29,976 nucleotides of DNA from CADCWN01 sp039810045 (GTDB lineage: Bacteria; Chloroflexota; Chloroflexia; Thermomicrobiales; CADCWN01): NCBI GenBank assembly GCA_039810045.1, contig JBDHWF010000034.1:1-29976 (forward strand), written 5' to 3'. Position numbers and translations under genes: made by a program. The notes beneath the pieces are model-generated. The model was not told where the DNA came from and made no database searches. It was given only the letters and a program-made list of their open reading frames with translations. Position 1 is the stretch's first letter; each line of letters begins with the position of its first letter. Shown here one piece after another: positions 1 to 7,556 of the stretch.

Positions 1-1347
1 CAACCACTGCTGACCGCCCGTCAACTGGCCTATCGGCTGGCGGGACGCGCCACTGAAGCACAAGAACAGGCGAGTGCACCGATCACCCCAGCCACCACCG
101 CCCTATTGCTCATTGCCCCTGGTAGCACCGAACCAGAAACGAACGCCGCCGTCTATCAGTTGGCGCGATTAGTCTGGGAGGGACGCGACTGGCAGACGGT
201 AGAAGTCGCCTTCCTCGACAATACTAGCCCCACGATCACAGCTGGAATCGTCCGCTGCCAAAAGCTCGGTGCCGCGACAACGATTGTGCTACCACTGATC
301 GCTCTCAGTGGGCCAGTTGCTACAGCAATCGAAGCGGCAGTGCAGGCAGATCACGTCGTCATGGCGCGTCCCCCTGGTACCGCCGAAGGGTTTGCGGCGA
401 TTGTCTGGGAACGCTATCGCGAAGCCAGTGGGCTACCAACGGGCGATGCCGCCCACGGCCACGAACACGACGCGGCTGGTGGTCATGGTGATCTTGGCAT
501 TTTCCGCCCCATCCTGCCACCACGCTACCAGGGCGATGCAGTGGTCAACAGTGCGCCAATGCCCGGAGCCGCTGATCTCGTCTATGACGACGAAGGCCAG
601 GTCGCCTGGGGCGAGATCTGGGGGGCCTTCTGTGATCTTGCCATCGCTGGCGGCCCACCCCATCGGGGCGACCTGCTAGAAGCCGCCCCGCGTGAGGAAG
701 TGCTGGCAAACCCCACCGCTTACGAACAGGTTCTCGATGAATTATCGCGGGGGATCAAGATGATCACGGGCTGGCCCGTGATTCGCGACGCCAATCCAGG
801 CTGGATCGGCGTTGTCTGCCCAGACGAGGAAGCGGTTGTCTGGCTCCTGCGGGCAGTGTTGGCTGAAAATGTCGTCGCCCGCCGCGAAGGGGTCACGCTC
901 TTTCTCCCTGCTGGGCCAGCTTTTCGCGTCAAGTATGAGATCAAGAATGTAATTACGGCGATCGCCAAGACGCATCACTACTGGACCGAGCATCTAGCCG
1001 CCCTCGCCACCAACCTCACCACGATACCAGCCACTGAACCACCAATCGTCGGCACTGACTCCGCAGCAACTGAGCAAGGCACACGTCGCTACGAATATGA
1101 GTGCCGCAATTGCAACACCCGTTTCGATCAGCTACGCACGCTGGCGGAGGCTGGCGCACCTACACCTTGCCCGTTCTGTGATGAACCAGCGCGGCGCGTC
1201 TTCAGTGCGCCAAGGTTATTGTTCAAGGCCGACCCACGCGACAATCAACCTGTCTGGCACAATCACGGTGGTTATGGGCACGCCCACGCCCCGGGCAAAG
1301 GATTTCACGGTGCGCCGCGCTCAACAACCGAACCGCCGAAGCGTTGA
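1..1347 (+). CDS. CbiX-like / unknown domain / FmdB zinc-ribbon fusion (5' end missing)
   Basis: The frame is open from base 1, so the gene starts upstream; the TTG at 106 lies inside a beta-strand of a domain and is not a convincing start. The first visible domain (bases about 90-400) resembles a CbiX/SirB chelatase repeat, the family that inserts cobalt or iron into sirohydrochlorin. The usual GHGS motif reads APGS, and the second metal-binding His region reads LIALSGPV, so this repeat lacks both expected histidines and is probably the non-catalytic second half of a two-repeat CbiX. A His-rich spacer (HGHEHDAAGGHGD) follows. The middle domain (bases about 540-1000, with WGEIWGAFCDLAIAGGPPH) I do not recognise by function. 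The C-terminus is an FmdB-type zinc ribbon with two CxxC pairs (CRNC and CPFC, bases about 1080-1200) and a His/Gly-rich tail. A role in cobalamin or siroheme synthesis or metal handling is inferred. Confidence 0.7.
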   Translation, partial: QPLLTARQLAYRLAGRATEAQEQASAPITPATTALLLIAPGSTEPETNAAVYQLARLVWEGRDWQTVEVAFLDNTSPTITAGIVRCQKLGAATTIVLPLIALSGPVATAIEAAVQADHVVMARPPGTAEGFAAIVWERYREASGLPTGDAAHGHEHDAAGGHGDLGIFRPILPPRYQGDAVVNSAPMPGAADLVYDDEGQVAWGEIWGAFCDLAIAGGPPHRGDLLEAAPREEVLANPTAYEQVLDELSRGIKMITGWPVIRDANPGWIGVVCPDEEAVVWLLRAVLAENVVARREGVTLFLPAGPAFRVKYEIKNVITAIAKTHHYWTEHLAALATNLTTIPATEPPIVGTDSAATEQGTRRYEYECRNCNTRFDQLRTLAEAGAPTPCPFCDEPARRVFSAPRLLFKADPRDNQPVWHNHGGYGHAHAPGKGFHGAPRSTTEPPKR

Positions 1348-1377
1348 CCATTGCGGTGCTAAAACATCAACGCAGAG

Positions 1378-1386
1378 TGGTACACT
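1378..1386 (+). promoter_or_regulatory. Possible extended -10 promoter for eda-kdgK
   Basis: The sequence TGGTACACT is an extended -10 element (TGn followed by TACACT) in the 78-base gap before eda. No good -35 box sits at the usual distance. The Shine-Dalgarno sequence at 1413-1417 lies downstream, as expected. This is a weak call based on motif alone. Confidence 0.3.
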
Positions 1387-1425
1387 GCCCTCAGAAAAAT
1401 CGACCAACCAACGGAGGAAGGACTC

Positions 1426-2091
1426 ATGACGAGCAGCAAGACCATCGCCCGCCCCGCCATCCCCGCAGCCCTGGAAGAAACCCGCATCGTCGCCATTCTG
1501 CGACGCACCGATGCCTCACGCGCGATTGAAACAGCCAGGGCGATTCTCGCGGGTGGCGTTCGCGCCATTGAAGTCACCTGTGATAGCGCTGGCGTTTACG
1601 AAATGATTCGGGCCATCAGCGACGAACTGGGCGAGCAGATGTTGGTTGGTGCAGGCACAGTACTCGATCTTGAAACAGCAGAAGCTGCCCTCCAGGCAGG
1701 TGCACGATATATTGTCAGCCCACACACCGACGCCGCATTGATCAGCGCCATGGCAGAGCGCGGGATCCCCTGCGTGCCGGGGGCATTCACGCCCACCGAA
1801 GCCCTGACAGCATGGCGGGCCGGGGCCGCAGTCGTCAAACTCTTCCCCTCTGGCCCTGTAGGGCCAGGGCATCTGAAAGATCTGCGTGGGCCTCTGCGCC
1901 AGATCCCCTTCCTACCCACGGGTGGCGTCACGCTGGCAAACGCGCCAGACTTCATCGCTGCTGGCGCCTGGGGGCTGGGGATCGGCTCGGCGCTCGTCGA
2001 TGGGCCATTGGTAGCCGAAGGACGTTTTGACGAACTGACAGCGCGGGCCGCAGGCTTTATCGCTGCCGCAGCCCCCGCCCGAGGCCAATAA
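1426..2091 (+). CDS. eda: 2-keto-3-deoxy-6-phosphogluconate (KDPG/KHG) aldolase
   Basis: Class I aldolase that splits KDPG into pyruvate and glyceraldehyde 3-phosphate in the Entner-Doudoroff pathway, and often also 4-hydroxy-2-oxoglutarate. At 221 residues it has normal length. Family landmarks are visible: Glu49 in GVRAIEVT (the catalytic acid/base), the phosphate-binding GAGTV at 75-79, the Schiff-base Lys138 in VVKLFP, and the LPTGGV strand. The ATG start is preceded by GGAGG at 1413-1417, 8 bases away. The stop TAA overlaps the next ATG by one base (TAATG), so the gene is translationally coupled to the keto-deoxy sugar kinase that makes its substrate. Cytoplasmic. Confidence 0.95.
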   Translation: MTSSKTIARPAIPAALEETRIVAILRRTDASRAIETARAILAGGVRAIEVTCDSAGVYEMIRAISDELGEQMLVGAGTVLDLETAEAALQAGARYIVSPHTDAALISAMAERGIPCVPGAFTPTEALTAWRAGAAVVKLFPSGPVGPGHLKDLRGPLRQIPFLPTGGVTLANAPDFIAAGAWGLGIGSALVDGPLVAEGRFDELTARAAGFIAAAAPARGQ

Positions 2092-3056
2092 TGAGCACGC
2101 CCAAACTTGATGTTGTGACCCTTGGCGAAACGATGATCCTCTTCCTGGCGGAGAGCGTAGGGCCACTCCGTGAGGCCGCCACCTTTCATCGCTATGTGGC
2201 CGGAGCAGAAACGAATGTGGCGACGGGCCTCTGTCGCCTCGGTCACACTGCGGGCTGGATCAGTCGGCTGAGCGATGATGAATTAGGGCGGACTGTCGCC
2301 TTTCGGCTGCGCGGCGAAGGGATCGATATTTCCCACACCGTGGTTGACCCCGAAGGCCCAACTGGCCTGATGATTCGCGAACGCCGCGAACTGGGGCCAA
2401 TCGAAGTGATCTACTATCGTCGCGGCTCAGCGGCCAGTCGGCTCTCGCCTGACGACCTCGACCCTGACTATATCGCGAATGCCCGCTACCTTCATCTGAC
2501 GGGGATTACCCCAGCGCTCTCAGCGACCTGCCGCGAAACGGCCTTTGCCGCGGCGACGATCGCCCGCCAAGCAGGGGTACCTGTCGTCCTCGATCCTAAC
2601 CTGCGCTTTAAGCTCTGGAGCCGCGAAGAAGCGCACAGCACCTTGCGCGAGTTGGCTACCCACGCCGATATCATCCTACCGGGGTTGGAGGAAGCCGAGT
2701 TCTTAACTGGGGAGAGCGACCCCGAAGTTGCGGCGCAGGCGTTGCTCGACCACGCGCCAACGCTGTCGTTAGTCGTTGTCAAACTCGGTGCAGAAGGCTC
2801 TTTGGCGCTCACCCGTGAAGGGATCGTGCGGGTTCCCTCCACTCCACTGCCACGGGTGATCGATCCAGTCGGTGCGGGCGATGCCTTTGCGGCAGGCTTT
2901 TACGCCGGACAGCTACGGGGCCTCGCTATGCCCGAAACACTCGCCCTCGCCAACCGCTGCGGGGCTTGGGCCACCACTGCCCCTGGTGATGCCGATGTCT
3001 TCCCACGCTGGGAAGAAGTAGCCGCAGCCGCTACTGTTCCAGACGTACGACGTTAG
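2091..3056 (+). CDS. kdgK: 2-keto-3-deoxygluconate kinase, PfkB family
   Basis: A 321-residue ribokinase-like sugar kinase. The N-terminal substrate motif is GAETNVATGLCRLG (about residues 38-51) and the ATP/anion-hole motif is GAGDAFAAGF at 261-270, with catalytic Asp264. KDG kinase is favoured over ribokinase or fructokinase because the gene is fused by a TAATG junction to eda: KdgK would phosphorylate 2-keto-3-deoxygluconate to KDPG, which Eda then cleaves. Together they form the lower part of a semi-phosphorylative Entner-Doudoroff or uronate/aldonate route. The sugar-acid dehydratase at 17511-18674 could supply a substrate, but it is 14 kb away. The exact sugar is not provable from sequence. 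Confidence 0.85.
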   Translation: MSTPKLDVVTLGETMILFLAESVGPLREAATFHRYVAGAETNVATGLCRLGHTAGWISRLSDDELGRTVAFRLRGEGIDISHTVVDPEGPTGLMIRERRELGPIEVIYYRRGSAASRLSPDDLDPDYIANARYLHLTGITPALSATCRETAFAAATIARQAGVPVVLDPNLRFKLWSREEAHSTLRELATHADIILPGLEEAEFLTGESDPEVAAQALLDHAPTLSLVVVKLGAEGSLALTREGIVRVPSTPLPRVIDPVGAGDAFAAGFYAGQLRGLAMPETLALANRCGAWATTAPGDADVFPRWEEVAAAATVPDVRR

Positions 3057-3060
3057 GGCG

Positions 3061-3095
3061 AGGAGGCCGCAGCAATATCCTTGCTGTGGCCTCCT
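3061..3095 (+). terminator. Hairpin after eda-kdgK
   Basis: A 15-base stem (AGGAGGCCGCAGCAA pairing with TTGCTGTGGCCTCCT, one G-T pair) with a 5-base loop starts 5 bases after the kdgK stop. There is no long T run after it, only TCTCCTTG a few bases on, so it may act as a terminator or an mRNA 3' stabiliser. Confidence 0.65.
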
Positions 3096-3231
3096 GGTCT
3101 CTCCTTGAGAAGAAGCGATCAGCGACCCAAACCAAAGGCATCATTCTTGCATCCAGATCCAACAAGTCCAGAATGCCATGGCCTGACAAGCACCAACCGT
3201 TACTGTTCAGCAACAGGAGCAAAACAAGCGG

Positions 3232-5073
3232 ATGCCCACCCCTCCCGCGGGACGCCCCGACCCAGACTCGGCGGCCCAACCAACCACGCGTTTACCAAAT
3301 ATACAGCCGCCTACCGGCAGGCTGGTTGGTGGTCGCTACGCATTAGGTGACCTGATTGGCGAAGGTGGTGCAGCACGCGTCTATCACGCCCGCGACACCG
3401 TGCTTGATCGCACTGTCGCGCTGAAGCTCCTGCGGGATGAATATAGCGCAGACAGCGATTTTGTCTCCCGCTTCTACCGGGAAGCACGGGCCATCGCCGC
3501 CTTATCCCAGCCAAATATCGTTGATATTTACGATTATGGCAACGATAACGGCACTTACTTTATTGTCATGCCCTACATCGCTGGCACTGATCTGAAAGCG
3601 ATCCTGAAACGGGAGGGCCGCCTGCCACCAGGGCAGGTTGTGGACTACGCCGATGGCCTCTTAAACGCCCTCACCGCCGCTCATGATCGCGGGATCATTC
3701 ACCGCGATGTCAAGCCACAGAATATCTTAGTGCGGGCAAGCGATGGCCTGGTCAAACTGACCGACTTTGGAGTAGCCCGCACCCTCGACACTGCCCAACA
3801 AGAAACGGTTGCCGGAACCACGATTGGCACAGCGCACTACATGGCACCTGAACAGGTGAGCGGGCAACTCCTGAGCCCAGCCACTGACCTCTATGCCGTT
3901 GGCATCGTCCTCTTTGAAGCCCTCACTGGGCAGTTGCCATACAACGGTGAGTCAGCTATCGCGGTCGCCCTACAGCACGTTCGCGCTCCTGTGCCAAATG
4001 TACGGGCAATCGCGCCCGATATTGCCCCGGCCCTGGCGCAAGTAGTGGAACGGGCAATGGCGAAGGAACCGTATGCCCGTTATCCCACAGCAGAGGCGAT
4101 GCGCCTTGCCCTCCACGCAGCACTGGCTGATCAGAACACAACCCAATCGCCAGCAACCCCGCTGCCGCCAGTGGCCCGACCAGCCCAGCGCTCAGGGCGG
4201 TTTGGCTGCCTCTTACCAATCATTGGGGTGCTCATTCTGGCGCTCTTACTGGCAATTGTCGTGGTTGTCCGCAACGCCTATCTGACCGCGAATCCAACCC
4301 CGACCGTGGTCAGTATTGCGCCAACGGCCACAGTTGTGGCCGCACTGCCGCCAACGGTACCGCCAGCCACCGCTACCCCGCGGCCCCCTACGGCAACGCT
4401 CGCGCCAACAGCGGCACCCACGCCGATCCCGCCCACACCAATACCAGTTGTGGTGTCACCAACAATCACTGCACTGCCGCAGGGGACGATGCGCCCAATC
4501 GTCACGATGCCGCCGCCCGCTACGGCCACTCCACCACCACCAACGAATACGCCAGTGCCACCAACCCCTACCGCGACCCGCCCGCCCGCCACAGCAACGG
4601 CGACGCTACCCACTACCGCTGCCCCGATCAGCCCGATCAGTGCAACGCAGTTCCAGGGGGCCTATCGGCGTGATGATGGCAGGCTTTATGGCTTACCAGC
4701 AATTGCCCTCTACGGCGATGGCACGGGGTATAATCAAGGCACCGCCACGTTCCAGGTGCAGAACGTTGCTGGGGGCACACTCAGTCTCCAAATCAATGGG
4801 CTTGATGATGAGCGCACCGAACATTGCCGCTTGCAGGTTGTCCTCAATGGCACAACGATCTTCGATGGCGCCAATACCTTTCCCAACACGCCAGCCAATG
4901 ATCATGGGGTGGGTGGTAACGCGCGCTACTGGGGACGCATGACTATTCAGATTCCAAACGGCGTATTACGTGCAGGCAGTAACACCCTGATCCTACGCAA
5001 CCTCACCCCAGGGCCAGCAATTGGTGTCCCCTATATCCTGATCAACGAGATCACCATTACCACCAATCCCTGA
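3232..5073 (+). CDS. Transmembrane Ser/Thr protein kinase (PknB-like) with extracytoplasmic domain
   Basis: A 613-residue Hanks-type kinase. The kinase domain spans about residues 36-300: Gly loop GEGGAARV at 43-50, Lys65 in VALKLL, Glu84, HRDVKPQN at 157-164, DFG at 178-180, APE at 205-207. All catalytic residues are present, so it should be active. One membrane helix follows (about 325-347), then a Thr/Pro-rich stalk of roughly 125 residues and a C-terminal domain (about 475-613) predicted to be outside the cell. That outer domain is rich in beta-strand patterns and resembles a carbohydrate-binding-like fold; it is not the PASTA repeat set of typical PknB proteins. The ATG start has CAGGAGC about 12 bases upstream. 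The gene converges on tlyA with only 7 bases between stops. Likely role: sensing an external ligand and phosphorylating cytoplasmic targets; the ligand is unknown. Confidence 0.9.
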   Translation: MPTPPAGRPDPDSAAQPTTRLPNIQPPTGRLVGGRYALGDLIGEGGAARVYHARDTVLDRTVALKLLRDEYSADSDFVSRFYREARAIAALSQPNIVDIYDYGNDNGTYFIVMPYIAGTDLKAILKREGRLPPGQVVDYADGLLNALTAAHDRGIIHRDVKPQNILVRASDGLVKLTDFGVARTLDTAQQETVAGTTIGTAHYMAPEQVSGQLLSPATDLYAVGIVLFEALTGQLPYNGESAIAVALQHVRAPVPNVRAIAPDIAPALAQVVERAMAKEPYARYPTAEAMRLALHAALADQNTTQSPATPLPPVARPAQRSGRFGCLLPIIGVLILALLLAIVVVVRNAYLTANPTPTVVSIAPTATVVAALPPTVPPATATPRPPTATLAPTAAPTPIPPTPIPVVVSPTITALPQGTMRPIVTMPPPATATPPPPTNTPVPPTPTATRPPATATATLPTTAAPISPISATQFQGAYRRDDGRLYGLPAIALYGDGTGYNQGTATFQVQNVAGGTLSLQINGLDDERTEHCRLQVVLNGTTIFDGANTFPNTPANDHGVGGNARYWGRMTIQIPNGVLRAGSNTLILRNLTPGPAIGVPYILINEITITTNP

Positions 5074-5080
5074 ACAGCGA

Positions 5081-5932
5081 TTAGCCAGGATCATGAGGTG
5101 CTGGATCAGGCGCAGCTATAGCAGTCTCGGCAGTTGGCGCAACCCCAGCCATCGCCGCCGCAATCAGACGATGCGGATCAACTGCGGTTTCGGTCAACGG
5201 ATGATCAAGGCGCAAGTGGGCCAGAAACTCTACGTTCCCTGCTGGTCCCCGCAGCGGTGAGACGCCCAGGGCGCTGACCACAAAGCCTGCCTGCGCTGCA
5301 TCAGCCAGAAAACGCTGCAATACCGCACGATGGGTAGCGGGATCACGCACCACGCCACCTTTCCCAACCGCCTCGCGCCCCGCCTCAAACTGCGGTTTCA
5401 CCAGGGTGATCGCTTGCCCAGTGGGGGCTAATAACCGCCGGATAGTTGGCAAAATCAGGGTCAGGGAAATGAAGGAAAGGTCAGCCACAACCAGCGCGAT
5501 CGGCTCAGGCAACCCTTCCAGATAGCGCGCGTTCTGCCGCTCAATGACCACCACCCGTTCATCCTGGCGCAACTTCCAGTGCAGTTGTCCCCGCCCCACA
5601 TCCACGGCATACACGCGGGCAGCACCCGCTTGCAATAGGCAATCAGTGAAGCCACCAGTACTCGCCCCCAGGTCGGCACAGATCAACCCTGCTGGATCGA
5701 TGGCAAACTGGTCAAGTGCGCCTTGCAGCTTTTCGCCCCCGCGTGAGACAAAGCGACCGCCGTGGGCCACTGCAATCGGGCCGGCGGGCAGCGGCATCCC
5801 TGGCTTATCGACCACCCGGCCGTCAACACGGACAACCCCAGCCATAATCAACGCCCGCGCCTGACTGCGCGACTCGGCTAAACCGCGCGCCACCAATGCT
5901 TCGTCTAACCGTTCGCGACCAGACTTTGGCAC
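5081..5932 (-). CDS. tlyA: TlyA-family rRNA 2'-O-methyltransferase (S4 + FtsJ-like)
   Basis: A 283-residue protein with an N-terminal S4 RNA-binding domain (about residues 5-60) and an FtsJ-like Rossmann methyltransferase. The SAM motif is CADLGASTGGFTD (85-97), and the catalytic tetrad typical of 2'-O-methyltransferases can be traced: Lys68 (GGEKLQ), Asp151 in ADLSFIS, Lys179 in VKPQFE, and Glu183. TlyA proteins methylate 16S and sometimes 23S rRNA; the older name hemolysin A is misleading. The start is GTG at 5932 with GGAG about 10 bases upstream. It lies 82 bases downstream of ruvC on the same strand, so co-transcription is possible. The C-terminal 30 residues are Ala/Pro-rich and probably disordered. 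Confidence 0.9.
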   Translation of the reverse strand: MPKSGRERLDEALVARGLAESRSQARALIMAGVVRVDGRVVDKPGMPLPAGPIAVAHGGRFVSRGGEKLQGALDQFAIDPAGLICADLGASTGGFTDCLLQAGAARVYAVDVGRGQLHWKLRQDERVVVIERQNARYLEGLPEPIALVVADLSFISLTLILPTIRRLLAPTGQAITLVKPQFEAGREAVGKGGVVRDPATHRAVLQRFLADAAQAGFVVSALGVSPLRGPAGNVEFLAHLRLDHPLTETAVDPHRLIAAAMAGVAPTAETAIAAPDPAPHDPG

Positions 5933-6014
5933 AATTTATCTACTCCTGGATAGCACCAGTATCGGCACGTTATTCACGATTGTACGCCAACAGCAAGGGA
6001 AAAGAGGTGAATGA

Positions 6015-6512
6015 TTAGCGCCCATAGCGCTGGGCAGTGGCGAGAAATCGCGCAGTATGCACGTGGCAGATGGCAATCGCCAGGGCATCGGCGGCATCAT
6101 CAGGGTGTGGCACAGTTTCCAGTTCCAGCAACATCCGCACCATCTCCTGCATCTGGGCCTTCTCGGCCTTCCCATAGCCCACTACTGCCTCTTTCACCTG
6201 GGCTGGCTTATATTCGGCTACGGTCATGCCCGCCTGGGCAGCGGCGAGCAACGCTACTCCGCGGGCCTGCCCCACCGCAATCGCCGTCGTCACATTACGC
6301 CCAAAGAGGAGCTGTTCAATCGCCAGTACATCTGGGCGATAGGTGGCGATCAGTTCGCGTACCCCATCGTAGAGCGTGACCAAACGCTGCGGCATCGGCA
6401 GGTCATTAGTCGTGCGTAAGACGCCATACGTCACCGGGCGTGGGTCAGTATCGCCTTCAACGACGCCAAACCCCATAATTGCCGTGCCTGGATCAATCCC
6501 CAGCGTAATCAT
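6015..6512 (-). CDS. ruvC: Holliday junction resolvase RuvC
   Basis: A 165-residue RNase H-fold endonuclease that cleaves Holliday junctions with the RuvAB motor. The four acidic residues are visible: Asp7 in GIDPGT, Glu66 in AIEQLLF, and Asp139 and Asp142 in the DDAADALAIAI motif. The length matches the family. The start ATG has AGGTGG just upstream. Its neighbour yebC on the same strand is the classic partner of ruvC in many bacteria; ruvA and ruvB are not in this window. Confidence 0.95.
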   Translation of the reverse strand: MITLGIDPGTAIMGFGVVEGDTDPRPVTYGVLRTTNDLPMPQRLVTLYDGVRELIATYRPDVLAIEQLLFGRNVTTAIAVGQARGVALLAAAQAGMTVAEYKPAQVKEAVVGYGKAEKAQMQEMVRMLLELETVPHPDDAADALAIAICHVHTARFLATAQRYGR

Positions 6513-6545
6513 CAGCCACCTGCCCTTGTCGCCTGATTAAGCAAC

Positions 6546-6579
6546 GAGTCGCCAGCGGAGCATACTGCGCTGGCGACTC
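6546..6579 (-). terminator. Hairpin between yebC and ruvC
   Basis: A perfect 12-base inverted repeat (GAGTCGCCAGCG and CGCTGGCGACTC) with a 10-base loop sits 20 bases after the yebC stop. Read on the minus strand it is followed by GTTGCTTAATC, which is only weakly T-rich. It may partly separate yebC from ruvC transcription. Confidence 0.55.
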
Positions 6580-6598
6580 CATCGTGCGAATTTACTGA

Positions 6599-7351
6599 CT
6601 AGACCTGGGCCAGAATCTCGTCAGAAACTTCCAGGTTGGTGTAGACCTCCTGCACATCATCGAGGTCTTCGAGTCGCTCGATCAGGCGCACCCCTTTCAA
6701 GGTGTCCCCTTCATCAAGCGTCATCATCGTTTTCGGTTGCATTGTAATCTGCGCGTCATCAATCGTCAGGCCCGCTGCTTCCAGCGCATCCTGCACCAGC
6801 TTCAACTCCGTTGGCGCGGTAATCACTTCAATCGTCTCTTCGGCTACCCCTTCGGTGCGAATATCCTGCGCCCCAGCATCGATCGCTTGCAGTGACAGGT
6901 CATCGATATCAGCACCCTCAGTCTTCACGACGATGAGCCCGATCTGATCAAAGAGAAACCCAACTGAGCCAGACTCACCAAGGGAACCACCACCGCGAGT
7001 CAGCACCGCCCGTACTTCCCCAACGGTGCGGTTACGATTATCGGTGAGGGCTTTGATCATGATCGCCATCCCGCTTACCCCGTAGCCCTCGTAATAGATC
7101 TCATCAAAATTATCGCTACCGCCGCTACTCCCGGCCCGTTCGATTGCCCGTTTGATATTCTCATTCGGCATATTCTCGGCACGTGCTTTCTGAATCGCAA
7201 TCCGCAAGCGGAAATTCGCCTCTGGGTCGGGCACACCAAGACGGGCGGCGACAGTAATCTCTCGCGCAATCTTCGTAAAGACCTGCCCACGCTTCGCGTC
7301 CGCAGCGCCTTTCTGCCGCTTAATCTGCTTCCATTTTGAATGCCCAGCCAT
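6599..7351 (-). CDS. yebC: YebC/TACO1-family protein
   Basis: A 250-residue protein beginning MAGHSKWKQIKRQKGAAD, the family N-terminus, so the start is taken at 7351 although the frame is open further upstream to 7414. The chosen ATG has GGAG about 8 bases before it. YebC proteins were long annotated as transcription regulators; more recent work links members of the family to rescue of ribosomes stalled on proline-rich stretches. Conserved segments such as ARAENMPNENIKRAIERA and the GGSLGESGSVGFLF region are visible. It is upstream of ruvC, the usual context. Confidence 0.95.
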   Translation of the reverse strand: MAGHSKWKQIKRQKGAADAKRGQVFTKIAREITVAARLGVPDPEANFRLRIAIQKARAENMPNENIKRAIERAGSSGGSDNFDEIYYEGYGVSGMAIMIKALTDNRNRTVGEVRAVLTRGGGSLGESGSVGFLFDQIGLIVVKTEGADIDDLSLQAIDAGAQDIRTEGVAEETIEVITAPTELKLVQDALEAAGLTIDDAQITMQPKTMMTLDEGDTLKGVRLIERLEDLDDVQEVYTNLEVSDEILAQV

Positions 7352-7397
7352 CGTCGTTACTCCATCCCAATTATCGCTTTGCGCTGTGCAAGGATTG

Positions 7398-7427
7398 TTC
7401 ACAGGGCAAGCCAATTTCTGGCATAAT
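7398..7427 (+). promoter_or_regulatory. Sigma-70-type promoter for the diguanylate cyclase gene
   Basis: TTCACA (7398-7403) and CATAAT (7422-7427) are each one mismatch from consensus and are 18 bases apart. Predicted transcription start is near 7434, which excludes the GTG at 7386 as the start of the downstream gene and gives a leader of about 120 bases. Confidence 0.55.
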
Positions 7428-7556
7428 CGCCTTTCAGTATACCATTGGGTCAGACAAATGGGCCACGCAGATCCGCTTTCGTTCGCCTATACTAATACCA
7501 AAAGCGAACGGAGTAGCGCAACGGTTGAGGAACGCTTGGCAACGGATCAGCGACAG

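Noticed and set aside
1596..2246. A 216-codon open frame on the minus strand
   Set aside because: Antisense across the eda/kdgK junction, where both forward genes are clearly real.
4278..4613. A Val/Gly-rich minus-strand open frame that looks like a low-complexity repeat protein
   Set aside because: It is the complement of the Thr/Pro-rich stalk of the kinase; its repeat look comes from that stalk.
4360..4640. Possible DNA tandem repeat or CRISPR-like array
   Set aside because: The repeats are irregular codons for Pro, Thr and Ala in a coding linker, with no conserved repeat and spacer pattern.
7386..7556. Extension of the receiver-GGDEF protein to a GTG at 7386
   Set aside because: It would overlap the predicted promoter at 7398-7427 and adds a segment with no domain character.
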